From positions 1,674,001 through 1,738,000 of the forward strand of contig NZ_CP041146.1 in the NCBI RefSeq assembly GCF_006494775.1: a stretch of DNA of 64,000 bases. The letters run 5' to 3'. Numbering within the stretch: the stretch's first letter is position 1; each line of letters begins with the position of its first letter. The DNA comes from Nocardioides humi (GTDB lineage: Bacteria; Actinomycetota; Actinomycetes; Propionibacteriales; Nocardioidaceae). Shown one piece after another: positions 20,795 through 31,873 of this stretch. A model generated the notes under the pieces. It was not told the DNA's origin and searched no databases. It saw only the letters and a list, made by a program, of their open reading frames with translations. Position numbers and translations under genes: made by a program.

Positions 20795-23083
20795 GTGGGA
20801 GCGGGACCGAGCGGACACCGGTCGTTGGCCGACCAGCTGCGGTCGTGGCCTGACGAGCGGCTCCAGCGCCTGCTCACCGAACGTCCCGACCTGGCCACCC
20901 CTGCCCCTCACGACTTCGGACAACTCGCGTCCCGCGCTGCGGTGAGGAACTCGATCGCACGCGCTCTCGACGGCCTCACCCGAGGCGAGCTCTCGGTGCT
21001 AGATGCCCTCGTCGTCGCGGGCCAAACCACGGATCCCGAAGTCGCCGGGATCGTGCGTGCCGAGCCGTCGTACGTCACCGCGACCCTGGCCCGGCTGCGG
21101 GACCTCGCCGTCGCCTGGGACTCCCCCGAGGGGCTGCGCGCGCTGAGCGGCGTGGCCGACGCGCTGGCCGGTGGACCGGACGCCGGGGTGAGCGGTCTGC
21201 GCCCCCGCTCTGCCTCGCCGCGCCCGGCCGAGGAGATCGCGGAGGCGCTGGCGTCCCTGCCGGCCGGGGCGCGGGCGCTGCTGGACCACGTGATCGCCGA
21301 GGGCGGTACGGCGAAGTCCGGGTCGGTCCGGGTCGGGCTGCGGCCCGAGGACGCGGAGACGCCCGCCGAGCTGCTCGTCGCCCACCGGCTGCTCGTCCCG
21401 GGCGGCTCGCTGATGCCGGAGCTGCTCGTCGTGCCCGGCGAGGTGGGGCTGGTGGTGCGCGACGGCCGGACGACGGCCGAGCCGGTCGACGTCCCGCCGG
21501 CGGTCGCGGCGGAGGAGCGCTCGCCGCGGCTCGCGGTGAGTGCTGCGCTGGGCGCCGCCACGGACGTCGTACGACGGGTCGGGCTGCTCCTCGAGTGGTG
21601 GGGCAGCCGCCCGGCGGCGGCGCTGCGGACCACCGGCCTGGGCGTGCGCGAGCTGCGGGCGACCGCCGCGCACCTGCAGGTCGGCGAGGGAGAGGCGGCG
21701 CTGCTGGTCGAGCTCGCGCACGAGGCCGGGCTGGCGGGCACCCGCGCGGACGCCGACGGCAACCCGGTGTGGGTGCCGTCGACGGCGTTCGACGCGTGGG
21801 CGGAGCTCCCGGTGGCCGAGCGGTGGACCGTGCTCGCCCGGGCCTGGCTGTCCAGCTCCCGACTGCCCTCGCTCGTCGGCGAGCGGGGTCCGGACCAGAA
21901 GCCCTGGAACGCGCTGAGCCCGGAGCTGTCCGCGGCCGGGATGCCCGAGGCGAAGGCGATGGCGCTGGGGCTGCTCGCCGAGCTGCCCGAGGGGCACGGC
22001 CTGGCGGCCGGCACCGGCCTGCCCTCGCTCGTCGCCCGGGTCGCGTGGGAGCGGCCCCGCCGGCCCCGCACCCGGCCGGACCTGGTGGCGTGGGCGGTCG
22101 CCGAGGCCGCCGCGCTCGGCATCACGGGGGCGGACGTGCTGGCGTCGTACGCCCGGCCGCTGCTGGCCGGCGCCGACCCGGCGCCCGCGCTGGCGGAGCT
22201 GCTGCCGCCGCCCGTCGACCACGTCCTCGTCCAGGCCGACCTGACCGCGGTGGCCCCGGGCCCGCTGGAGCCGGAGCTGGCCCGCCGGCTGCAGCAGGTC
22301 GCGGACGTCGACTCGCACGGCGCGGCGACGGTGTACCGCTTCACCGCGGACTCGGTACGCCGCGCGCTGGACGCCGGCTGGACAGCGGCCGAGCTGCACG
22401 CCTTCGTGCTGGCGGCCTCGCGCACGCCGGTCCCCCAGCCGCTGACCTACCTGATCGACGACGTGGTCCGCTCGTTCGGCCGGCTGCGGGTCGGGATGGC
22501 GTCGTCCTTCGTCCGCTCGGAGGACGAGGCCGCCCTCGCCGCGCTGGTCAACCACCCCAGGGCCGCCGGGCTGGACCTCCAGCGGATCGCCCCCACCGTC
22601 GTGGTGTCCGGCCTGCCCATCGACGTGCTGCTCCCCCGGCTCCGCGAGCTCGGGCTGGCTCCGGTCGTGGAGGGTCCCGACGGCGTGGTCCGGGTGGGCG
22701 CCGCCGAGTCGCTGCGCGCGCGGGCGCCGCGGGCCCGCGAGGTCGCCGACGCCGCCCGCTCCGCCGCGCGGCAGGCCGCCCAGGTGGTCGCCGCCGTCGC
22801 CACCCTGCGCGAGGGCGAGGAGGCCGCGCGGTCGCGGCCCGCGTCGGCCTCGGCCGCGGGGGGTGGCGTGCTGTCGGCGCTGCGGGAGGCGATCGAGCGG
22901 CGCGGCGTCGTACTGATCGGGTTCACGGACAACCAGGGCGTCGTCTCGGAGCGCGCGGTGCTGCCCCTCGTCGTGGAGGGCGGCCAGCTCACCGCCCTCG
23001 ACGCCGACGCCGAGGACGACGACCCGGACGCCGAGCGGAGGTATGCGGTGCACCGGATCAGCCGCGTGGTGCCGGTCTCGTAA
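20795..23083 (+). CDS. Helicase-associated protein (Helicase_C_3 / XPB-Ssl2-like)
   Basis: 762 aa from GTG 20795. It begins [29 protein letters not shown] in part and has winged-helix-like repeats ([31 protein letters not shown]). A C-terminal domain contains [18 protein letters not shown] and [12 protein letters not shown]. Walker motifs are absent, so it is not itself a helicase. The family is almost always next to the XPB-like helicase, as here, and is presumed to be its DNA-repair partner. The final ~40 residues ([21 protein letters not shown]) resemble a WYL-like sheet. Confidence 0.8.
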   Translation: MGAGPSGHRSLADQLRSWPDERLQRLLTERPDLATPAPHDFGQLASRAAVRNSIARALDGLTRGELSVLDALVVAGQTTDPEVAGIVRAEPSYVTATLARLRDLAVAWDSPEGLRALSGVADALAGGPDAGVSGLRPRSASPRPAEEIAEALASLPAGARALLDHVIAEGGTAKSGSVRVGLRPEDAETPAELLVAHRLLVPGGSLMPELLVVPGEVGLVVRDGRTTAEPVDVPPAVAAEERSPRLAVSAALGAATDVVRRVGLLLEWWGSRPAAALRTTGLGVRELRATAAHLQVGEGEAALLVELAHEAGLAGTRADADGNPVWVPSTAFDAWAELPVAERWTVLARAWLSSSRLPSLVGERGPDQKPWNALSPELSAAGMPEAKAMALGLLAELPEGHGLAAGTGLPSLVARVAWERPRRPRTRPDLVAWAVAEAAALGITGADVLASYARPLLAGADPAPALAELLPPPVDHVLVQADLTAVAPGPLEPELARRLQQVADVDSHGAATVYRFTADSVRRALDAGWTAAELHAFVLAASRTPVPQPLTYLIDDVVRSFGRLRVGMASSFVRSEDEAALAALVNHPRAAGLDLQRIAPTVVVSGLPIDVLLPRLRELGLAPVVEGPDGVVRVGAAESLRARAPRAREVADAARSAARQAAQVVAAVATLREGEEAARSRPASASAAGGGVLSALREAIERRGVVLIGFTDNQGVVSERAVLPLVVEGGQLTALDADAEDDDPDAERRYAVHRISRVVPVS

Positions 23084-23086
23084 ACT
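23081..23086 (+). promoter_or_regulatory. -10 box overlapping the upstream stop codon
   Basis: TAAACT shares its TAA with the stop of the helicase-associated gene. Six bases later comes GTG 23093. The XPB gene could thus be read from its own leaderless transcript as well as by readthrough. Confidence 0.5.
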
Positions 23087-23092
23087 CGTGCG

Positions 23093-24766
23093 GTGACCGA
23101 GGGACCGTTGATCGTGCAGTCCGACAAGTCGCTGCTGCTGGAGGTCGACCACCCGCAGGCGGCGGAGTGCCGGAAGGCGATCGCGCCGTTCGCGGAGCTG
23201 GAGCGCTCGCCCGAGCACATCCACACCTACCGGCTGACGCCGCTGGGGCTGTGGAACGCGCGGGCGGCGGGGCACGACGCCGAGCAGGTCGTCGACACGC
23301 TGCTGACCTTCTCGCGCTATCCGGTCCCGCACGCGCTGCTGGTCGACGTCGCCGAGACGATGGCGCGCTACGGCCGGCTCCGGCTGGAGAAGCACCCGGT
23401 GCACGGGCTGGTCCTCGCCTCCAGCGACCGGCCGGTGCTGGAGGAGGTGCTGCGCGCCAAGAAGGTCGCCGGGATGCTCGGCGCGCGGATCGACGACGAC
23501 ACCGTGGCCGTGCATCCCTCGGAGCGCGGCAACCTCAAGCAGGCGCTGCTCAAGCTCGGCTGGCCGGCCGAGGACTATGCCGGGTACGTCGACGGGGAGG
23601 CGCACCCGATCGAGCTCGCCGAGGAGGACTGGTCGCTGCGGGACTACCAGCGCGACGCGGCGGAGTCGTTCTGGCACGGCGGGTCCGGCGTCGTCGTCCT
23701 CCCCTGCGGCGCGGGCAAGACGCTCGTCGGCGCGGCGGCGATGGCGCACGCCCAGGCGACCACGCTGATCCTGGTGACCAACACCGTGAGCGCCCGGCAG
23801 TGGAAGGACGAGCTGGTCCGTCGTACCTCCCTGACGGAGGAGGAGATCGGCGAGTACTCCGGCACCGTCAAGGAGATCCGCCCGGTCACCATCGCGACGT
23901 ACCAGGTCGTCACGACCAAGCGGAAGGGCGTCTACCCGCACCTCGAGCTGTTCGACGCGCGCGACTGGGGCCTGATCGTGTACGACGAGGTGCACCTCCT
24001 GCCCGCGCCGATCTTCCGGATGACCGCGGACCTGCAGGCGCGGCGGCGGATCGGGCTGACCGCGACCCTGGTGCGCGAGGACGGCCGCGAGGGCGACGTG
24101 TTCTCGCTGATCGGCCCGAAGCGGTACGACGCGCCGTGGAAGGACATCGAGGCACAGGGCTGGATCGCCCCGGCCGACTGCATCGAGGTGCGGGTCTCGC
24201 TGCCCGACGCCTCCCGGATGGTCTACGCCACCGCCGACCCGGAGGAGCGCTACCGGCTGGCCGCGTGCACGCCGGAGAAGCTCTCCGTGGTCAAGGACCT
24301 CGTCGACCGGCACGCCGGACAGCCGACGCTGGTGATCGGCCAGTATCTCGAGCAGCTCGCCGAGCTCGGTCTCGCCTTGGACGCTCCCGTGATCACCGGG
24401 CAGACCACGGTGAAGGAGCGGCAGCGTCTCTTCGACGCCTTCCGCTCCGGCGAGCTCGGCCTGCTGGTCGTCTCGAAGGTCGCGAACTTCTCGATCGACC
24501 TGCCGACCGCCGAGGTCGCCATCCAGGTCTCCGGCTCGTTCGGGTCGCGACAGGAGGAGGCGCAGCGGCTGGGCCGGCTGCTCCGCCCGGGCTCACCGGG
24601 GCCGGACGGGGAGCGGAAGGTCGCGCACTTCTACACGATCGTCTCCCGCGACACCGTGGACGCCGAGTTCGCGCAGAACCGGCAGCGGTTCCTGGCCGAG
24701 CAGGGGTACGCCTACCGGATCATCGATGCCGAGGACCTCGGCACGCCGTCAGCGGACCAGGCGTGA
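23093..24766 (+). CDS. XPB/Ssl2-type DNA repair helicase
   Basis: 557-aa SF2 helicase. An N-terminal damage-recognition region has PLIVQSDKSLLLEVDHP. The core follows: Q/I motif LRDYQRDA, Walker A LPCGAGKTLVGA (near 200-211), DEVH box YDEVHLLPA, GLTATLVREDGREGDVF and C-terminal motif VI EEAQRLGRLLRP. 3'-5' DNA unwinding in excision repair is the known role of XPB. Bacterial versions are common in actinobacteria. It overlaps the convergent Uma2 gene by 18 bp. Confidence 0.9.
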   Translation: MTEGPLIVQSDKSLLLEVDHPQAAECRKAIAPFAELERSPEHIHTYRLTPLGLWNARAAGHDAEQVVDTLLTFSRYPVPHALLVDVAETMARYGRLRLEKHPVHGLVLASSDRPVLEEVLRAKKVAGMLGARIDDDTVAVHPSERGNLKQALLKLGWPAEDYAGYVDGEAHPIELAEEDWSLRDYQRDAAESFWHGGSGVVVLPCGAGKTLVGAAAMAHAQATTLILVTNTVSARQWKDELVRRTSLTEEEIGEYSGTVKEIRPVTIATYQVVTTKRKGVYPHLELFDARDWGLIVYDEVHLLPAPIFRMTADLQARRRIGLTATLVREDGREGDVFSLIGPKRYDAPWKDIEAQGWIAPADCIEVRVSLPDASRMVYATADPEERYRLAACTPEKLSVVKDLVDRHAGQPTLVIGQYLEQLAELGLALDAPVITGQTTVKERQRLFDAFRSGELGLLVVSKVANFSIDLPTAEVAIQVSGSFGSRQEEAQRLGRLLRPGSPGPDGERKVAHFYTIVSRDTVDAEFAQNRQRFLAEQGYAYRIIDAEDLGTPSADQA

Positions 24767-25294
24767 CGGGACGACAGTGACCTCGAAGGGCACCGTCGCG
24801 GTCCACTCCTCGTCACCGGCGATTGCGGCGACGACCTCGTAGCGACCGTCCCGCAGCTCCCACGCCGTCAGCGCGAGCCCCTCGGTCTCGGCGTCGACGA
24901 CCCAGTAGGCGGCAACGCCCGCCTGCTCGTAGAGGCGCTTCTTGACGGTCAGGTCGCGCCGGCGGGTGGTCGGCGAGAGCACCTCGACGGCGAGGAGCGG
25001 CGGGGTGTTGAGGGCACGCTCGTCGAGCCCTTCCGGGTCCAGCACGAGGACGTCAGGCTGCACGACATCGAACTCGCTGAGCACCACGTCGAACGGCGCC
25101 TGCGAGACGCGAAGGTGCTCGGGGCAGGCGGCGTCGAGCAACACGATCAGGCGCGTGACGGCGAGTTGGTGACGCGAGCGGGGCGACGGCGACACGACGA
25201 TCTCACCCTCGATGAGCTCGTAGCGGTTGCCGTCGTCCGGCATCGCGTCGAGATCCTCGCGCGTCAACATCTCCACCGCGGCCATGCTCACCAT
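24749..25294 (-). CDS. Uma2 family (DUF820) restriction-endonuclease-like protein
   Basis: 181 aa. The PD-(D/E)XK fold is seen as YELIEGEIVVSPSP, VVQPDVLVLD and PPLLAVEVLSPTTRRRDLTVKKRLYEQAGVAAYWVVD in order, the last carrying the ExK catalytic pattern. Family members are putative nucleases of unknown role, frequent in cyanobacteria and actinobacteria. ATG 25294 or ATG 25285 could be the start. It lies between lon and the helicase. Confidence 0.8.
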   Translation of the reverse strand: MVSMAAVEMLTREDLDAMPDDGNRYELIEGEIVVSPSPRSRHQLAVTRLIVLLDAACPEHLRVSQAPFDVVLSEFDVVQPDVLVLDPEGLDERALNTPPLLAVEVLSPTTRRRDLTVKKRLYEQAGVAAYWVVDAETEGLALTAWELRDGRYEVVAAIAGDEEWTATVPFEVTVVPSRLVR

Positions 25295-25398
25295 GGTGCC
25301 TCACTTCCCCGAGACGACTGAAGGTCCATGCCGACGATCATCCGCACAGTTCGCGGATTCGCCGAACATGGACCTCCAGCCTGTGGAGAACTTCGCCG

Positions 25399-27735
<2,337 letters not shown>

Positions 27736-27849
27736 TGCCCCTTCATTCATGCATCGTCCAATGCGTTCCGGGTTCACCCTGTTCCGGCGTTCGCGGTGGG
27801 CGAAAACCCGCGGACGAGCCGCGCGAACCGCCCGACGACCCGGCACCGG

Positions 27850-27909
27850 GTAACAAGAACCTTACGGACCAGGTAGCACCCCGTATTCCTGGCGAAACCA
27901 GAGCGAAAC
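27850..27909 (+). promoter_or_regulatory. Candidate GlnR-type nitrogen-control sites upstream of the Nit1C-type cluster
   Basis: GTATT (27883-27887), six bases, GAAAC (27894-27898), six bases, GAAAC (27905-27909) has the 11-bp periodicity of actinobacterial GlnR boxes (GTnAC-N6-GAAAC). The second upstream pair GTAAC (27850-27854), six bases, CTTAC (27861-27865) has the same spacing in inverted form. The first amidohydrolase codon is at 27933. Only partial consensus matches are present, and the link to GlnR is inference from position and cluster type. Confidence 0.45.
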
Positions 27910-27932
27910 AACCGGCTTGTGGACTTCTCTGC

Positions 27933-28760
27933 ATGGACAGGCCCACCCACGACGCCCACCGGCACATCGGCCGCCTGCCGTCGTACGGCTTCTACGGCGG
28001 ACCACCGGTCAGCCCCGACACGACGGCGCGGGCGACGGTCCGGGAGCTCTTCGCCGACCTCGACGCCGAGCGCACCGAGCGTGCCCTGGTCCTCCCGAAC
28101 TACGGGGTCCCCGACCCCGATGTCGCCTTCGACCTCAACCAGCTCGCGATCGAGGCCGCCCAGGCCGACGACAGGGTGCGCTGCGGCCTGTGGGTCTCTC
28201 CCCGGGCCTCCGACAGCGCCCGCAACGACAAGGCGCTGGCCCTTGCCGCAGAGGCCGGCGTGGTCGCCCTGAAGACCAGCTTCCTGCTGGGCGGCGCGGT
28301 GGACGCGCCGGACTCGGCCGCCGAGCTGCACAAGATCTTCACCACCGCCGCCGAGCGCGACCTGGTGGTGCACGTGCACACGTCGCCCGGCGCGGCATCC
28401 GATGTCGACCAGGTCGGCAAGCTCGTCGAGCAGTACGGCGCCTCGACGCGGATCCACCTCGTGCACCTCGGCGGCGGCATGAGCGGCCACCTCAAGCTGA
28501 TCGGCGGCCGGTTCTTCGACTGGATCGAGCGCGGTCTCCAGGTCTACACCGACACCAGCTGGGCGATCGGCTTCGCCCCCGCATGGCTGTGTCAGGAGAT
28601 CCAGCGCCGCGGCGTCGGCCACGACCGGGTCCTCTTCGCGACCGACACCCCCTGGGGCGACCACGCCGGCGAGTACGCCCGGCTGGCCGCCGCCACCGAC
28701 GACCCCGAGCTCACCGACGCGCTCTTCCGGGGCAACTTCGAGTCCCTCTACGGGGCCTGA
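27933..28760 (+). CDS. Amidohydrolase-2 family metal-dependent hydrolase
   Basis: 275 aa from ATG 27933. TIM-barrel hydrolase features: N-terminal HDAHRHIG (HxH metal site), VVALKTSFLLGG, LVVHVHTSPGA, IHLVHLGGGMSGH and the C-terminal ATDTPWGDHAGEY with the catalytic Asp. Members hydrolyse or decarboxylate amide- and carboxylate-bearing rings or small molecules. It is the first gene after the putative nitrogen-control site, 47 bp ahead of nitB, so it probably belongs to the cluster. It is not one of the seven classical Nit1C genes. A hydrolytic step on the cluster's product or substrate is a guess. Confidence 0.75.
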   Translation: MDRPTHDAHRHIGRLPSYGFYGGPPVSPDTTARATVRELFADLDAERTERALVLPNYGVPDPDVAFDLNQLAIEAAQADDRVRCGLWVSPRASDSARNDKALALAAEAGVVALKTSFLLGGAVDAPDSAAELHKIFTTAAERDLVVHVHTSPGAASDVDQVGKLVEQYGASTRIHLVHLGGGMSGHLKLIGGRFFDWIERGLQVYTDTSWAIGFAPAWLCQEIQRRGVGHDRVLFATDTPWGDHAGEYARLAAATDDPELTDALFRGNFESLYGA

Positions 28761-28807
28761 CCGCACACCCTCATCCCGCTGCACCGCCTCGCCACAAGGA
28801 GATTCCC

Positions 28808-29332
28808 ATGACCGACCTCGACGCACAGATCAAGGCCAACATGGAGGCCTCGCTCGCCGAGATCCCCCACCCGTCCCAGCCCAAGGGCACCAACCTCTAC
28901 GGGTCGACCAAGGTCTTCCCCGACTTCCAGGCCGAGGAGGGCGAGACCTACTTCACCCTGGTCCACGGGATCCCGCACGAGTCCTCGGTGAGCTTCGTCG
29001 CGATCCTCCAGGCCACCCGCGCCCTGAGGAAGGGCTTCGAGTCGGCGATCTACTTCTACGGCCCCGGCACGCTGGCGTGCATGTCGACCCGCGGCTTCCC
29101 GACGACGGGCGACTCCGGCTTCCCCGGCGAGCAGAACACGAACGGGTCCATCGAGACCTTCATCGCCGAGGGCGGGACCGTCTACTGCTGCCGGTTCGGC
29201 ATGGGCCTGCACGGCCTGCGCGAGGAGGACCTGATCGAGGGCGTGGTGCCGACGCATCCCCTGGATGTCCAGGACGCCCTCATCTACTACGCCCGCAAGG
29301 GCGCCATCATCAACTCCACCTACAACCTCTGA
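28808..29332 (+). CDS. nitB: MSMEG_0572/Sll0783 family nitrogen-starvation protein (NitB)
   Basis: 174 aa. ATG follows AAGGAGA. The conserved core is LYGSTKVFPDFQAEEGETYFTL, SAIYFYGPGTLACMSTRGFPTTGDSGFPGE in part and CCRFGMGLHGLREEDLIEGV. This is the marker protein of the Nit1C cluster. The Synechocystis homologue Sll0783 is strongly nitrogen-starvation induced and needed for normal polyhydroxybutyrate accumulation. The fold is probably DsrE-like with two adjacent Cys (YCCRF). The biochemical role is unknown. radical SAM nitD follows after 16 bp. Confidence 0.9.
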   Translation: MTDLDAQIKANMEASLAEIPHPSQPKGTNLYGSTKVFPDFQAEEGETYFTLVHGIPHESSVSFVAILQATRALRKGFESAIYFYGPGTLACMSTRGFPTTGDSGFPGEQNTNGSIETFIAEGGTVYCCRFGMGLHGLREEDLIEGVVPTHPLDVQDALIYYARKGAIINSTYNL

Positions 29333-29348
29333 ACGGGCGGACCGGATC

Positions 29349-30440
29349 ATGGCCGCGCCGGGTCTCCCGACGACCACTCCGGCGACCAGCTCCACCCGCG
29401 TGGACCTGGCCATCCAGGGCATCCGGCTCGCCGACGCGCCGGTGTCCCGCCGTGCGGGCGCCGGGCCGAGCGACGACGGGCACCTGCTGCTCGACGGCGT
29501 CGGCGCGGCCATCCCGCTCAACCCCCGCAGCCCCTACACCGTCCAGGGCGGCAAGCTCCTGCTCGACGGCGCCGACACCGGCATGGGCGTGGAGACCATC
29601 ACCCGTCCGCGGTTCTACGACCTGAACACCGCGGACGGCGTGCCCTACGAGAAGATCGCCCGCCTGCACTCGGCCCGCGTCCTCGCGACGACCGTCGTGC
29701 AGACCTGCGTCCGCTACGAGGAGTCGCAGCGCTGCCGGTTCTGCGCGATCGAGGAGTCGCTGCGCCAGGGCAGCACGATCGCGGTGAAGAGCCCAGCACA
29801 GATCGCCGAGGTCGCGCGCGCTGCGTACGAGCTCGACGGCATCACGCAGATGGTGATGACGACGGGGACGTCCAACGGCCGTGACCGGGGAGCGGTGCAC
29901 CTCGCGCGCTGCACCCGCGCCGTCCGGGAAGTGCTGCCGGACCTGCCGATCCAGGTCCAGTGCGAGCCGCCCGGCGACCTCGCCGTCATCCAGGACCTGT
30001 ACGACGCGGGCGCGCGCTCGATCGGCATCCACGTCGAGTCCCTCGACGACGCCGTGCGCCGGCACTGGATGCCCGGCAAGGGCGCGGTGCCGATGGAAGA
30101 GTACCGCGCGGCGTGGGCCGAGGCGGTCCGCGTGTTCGGCTGGAACGAGGTCTCGACCTACCTGCTGGTCGGCCTCGGCGAGGACCCCGACGAGATGATC
30201 GCCGGGGCCGAGGAGCTGATCGCGATGGGCGTCTATCCCTTCGTCGTCCCCTTCCGGCCGCTCGCGGGGACCCTCGCCACCGATGTCGACCGGGTGCCCT
30301 CGCCCGACCCGCGCGTGGTCGCGAAGGTGACCGGCCGGGTCGCCGCCGCGCTGCGCAGCGCCGGGATGCTCGGCTCGGCGCAGTCGGCCGGCTGCGCCGC
30401 GTGCGGGGCGTGCTCGGCCCTGTCCTGCGAAGGAGCCTGA
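29349..30440 (+). CDS. nitD: MSMEG_0568 family radical SAM enzyme (NitD)
   Basis: 363 aa from ATG 29349. The Fe-S cluster site is unusual: Cys120, Cys129, Cys132 (C-x8-C-x2-C) in TCVRYEESQRCRFCA, rather than C-x3-C-x2-C. The TIM-barrel strands follow, with MVMTTGTSNGRDRG as the likely SAM-contact strand. A second Cys group sits at the C-terminus (C349, C352, C355, C360) and could hold an auxiliary cluster. The reaction is not known. The position between nitB and the nitE-nitF fusion is conserved in the cluster type. Confidence 0.9.
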   Translation: MAAPGLPTTTPATSSTRVDLAIQGIRLADAPVSRRAGAGPSDDGHLLLDGVGAAIPLNPRSPYTVQGGKLLLDGADTGMGVETITRPRFYDLNTADGVPYEKIARLHSARVLATTVVQTCVRYEESQRCRFCAIEESLRQGSTIAVKSPAQIAEVARAAYELDGITQMVMTTGTSNGRDRGAVHLARCTRAVREVLPDLPIQVQCEPPGDLAVIQDLYDAGARSIGIHVESLDDAVRRHWMPGKGAVPMEEYRAAWAEAVRVFGWNEVSTYLLVGLGEDPDEMIAGAEELIAMGVYPFVVPFRPLAGTLATDVDRVPSPDPRVVAKVTGRVAAALRSAGMLGSAQSAGCAACGACSALSCEGA

Positions 30441-30442
30441 CC

Positions 30443-31873
30443 ATGACCCTCGACGTCTCCGTCCTCACCGGCCTGGCCCGCCAGGCCCCGCCGGACCGGC
30501 TCCGCGACCCGTCGTACGTCGTCGTGGAGGCCGGGCGCGCCGAGCTGGCGTCGTACCGGGCGCTGCGCCACGAGGTCTTCGTCCGCGAGCAGGGCCTGTT
30601 CGCGGACGAAGACACCGACCCGGTCGACGACGACCCGCGGACGGTGGTCCTCCTCGCCCGCGCCCACGACGGCGAGGCGCTCGGCGGCGTGCGCCTGCAC
30701 CCCGCCCCTGCCGCCGACGGCAGCCAGCCCGCCCGCGATCTCGGCTGGTGGCGCGGCAGCCGCCTGGCGGTCACCGCCGACGCCCGCCTGCACCTCGGCG
30801 TCGGCGCCGCACTCGTCCGGGCCGCGTGCGCCCGGGCGGAGGCGGAGGGGGCGCTCCGGTTCGACGCGGAGATCCAGGCCCAGCACCGCCGCCTCTTCGA
30901 GAGGCTCGGCTGGCGGGTCCGCTCCGAGCGCGTCCTGCACGGCCGTCCCCATCTCGTCGTCGACTTCCCGGTCACCCGGATCCAACGGCTGGCCGACGCG
31001 ACGAAGGCGCCGCTCGGCGGGCTGCTCGCCGAGCTCGCCGCGGGCGTGCCGGCCGGCTTCCTCGGCGACGACGCGGCGCCCGTGCCCGGCAGCGATCTGG
31101 TCGCCGCGTGCGACGCGATCCTGCCGGCGATGGTCGAGCGGGACCCCGAGTGGGCCGGCTGGTGCAGCGTGCTGGTCAACCTCAACGACCTCGCTGCCAT
31201 GGGCGCCGCGCCCGTGGGACTGCTCGACGCCGTCGGCGCCCGCGACGCTTCCTTCGCCCGCCGGATCGTGCGCGGCATCGCCGATGCCGCGGCCGCCTGG
31301 GGCGTGCCCGTCCTCGGCGGCCACACCCAGCTCGGCGTCCCGGGCGCCCTGGCCGTGACGGCCCTCGGCCGCACCGCGACGCCGGTGCCCGGCGCGGGCG
31401 GGGCTCCCGGCCAGCAGGTCCGGGTCACCGCCGATCTCGGCGGCGGCTGGCGCCACGGCTACACGGGCTCCCAGTGGGACTCGACCTCGCACCGGAGCCC
31501 GGGCGAGCTGCGGGCCCAGGCGTCCGTCGTCCCCGCCCTGCGGCCGCGGGCCGCCAAGGACGTCAGCATGAGCGGGCTCGTCGGCAGCACCGGGATGCTC
31601 GCCGAGGCGAGCGGCTGCCGGGCCGTCCTCGACGTCGCGGCGGTGCCGGCTCCCGCCACCGCCGGCACCGCCGACTGGCTCACCTGCTTCCCCGGGTTCG
31701 CGATCGTCTCGACCGAGGACCGGGCTCCCGACAACGTCCGGCTGCCGGGCCACCTCGCCAGCGCCGTCTGCGGCGAGCTCGTCCCCGGGACCGGGGTCGG
31801 CCTGCGCTGGCCCGACGGCACCGTCACCGACGCCATCACGCACACCGTCACCGGATTGGGGACCGCCTCATGA
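30443..31873 (+). CDS. MSMEG_0567 family GNAT-AIR synthase fusion (NitE-NitF)
   Basis: 476 aa. The N-terminal GNAT domain (about 20-165) has YRALRHEVFVREQGLF, ALGGVRLHP and LGVGAALVRAACARAEAEG. The C-terminal AIR synthase (PurM)-like domain (about 175-475) has FLGDDAAPVPGSD with the metal/ATP acids, LVNLNDLAAMGAAPVGLLDAV and VPVLGGHTQLGVPGALAVTALG. Many bacteria encode the two halves as separate nitE and nitF; mycobacteria and this strain fuse them. ATP-dependent activation of an amide after acyl transfer is plausible but undemonstrated. ATG lies 2 bp after the nitD stop; the 3' end overlaps nitC by 4 nt. Confidence 0.9.
   Translation: MTLDVSVLTGLARQAPPDRLRDPSYVVVEAGRAELASYRALRHEVFVREQGLFADEDTDPVDDDPRTVVLLARAHDGEALGGVRLHPAPAADGSQPARDLGWWRGSRLAVTADARLHLGVGAALVRAACARAEAEGALRFDAEIQAQHRRLFERLGWRVRSERVLHGRPHLVVDFPVTRIQRLADATKAPLGGLLAELAAGVPAGFLGDDAAPVPGSDLVAACDAILPAMVERDPEWAGWCSVLVNLNDLAAMGAAPVGLLDAVGARDASFARRIVRGIADAAAAWGVPVLGGHTQLGVPGALAVTALGRTATPVPGAGGAPGQQVRVTADLGGGWRHGYTGSQWDSTSHRSPGELRAQASVVPALRPRAAKDVSMSGLVGSTGMLAEASGCRAVLDVAAVPAPATAGTADWLTCFPGFAIVSTEDRAPDNVRLPGHLASAVCGELVPGTGVGLRWPDGTVTDAITHTVTGLGTAS

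Noticed and set aside
21595..24780. 1061-codon open frame on the plus strand over the helicase pair
   Set aside because: It is an out-of-frame shadow of two well-conserved genes; its composition is Arg/Gly/Ala-rich low complexity, as expected for a shadow in high-GC DNA.
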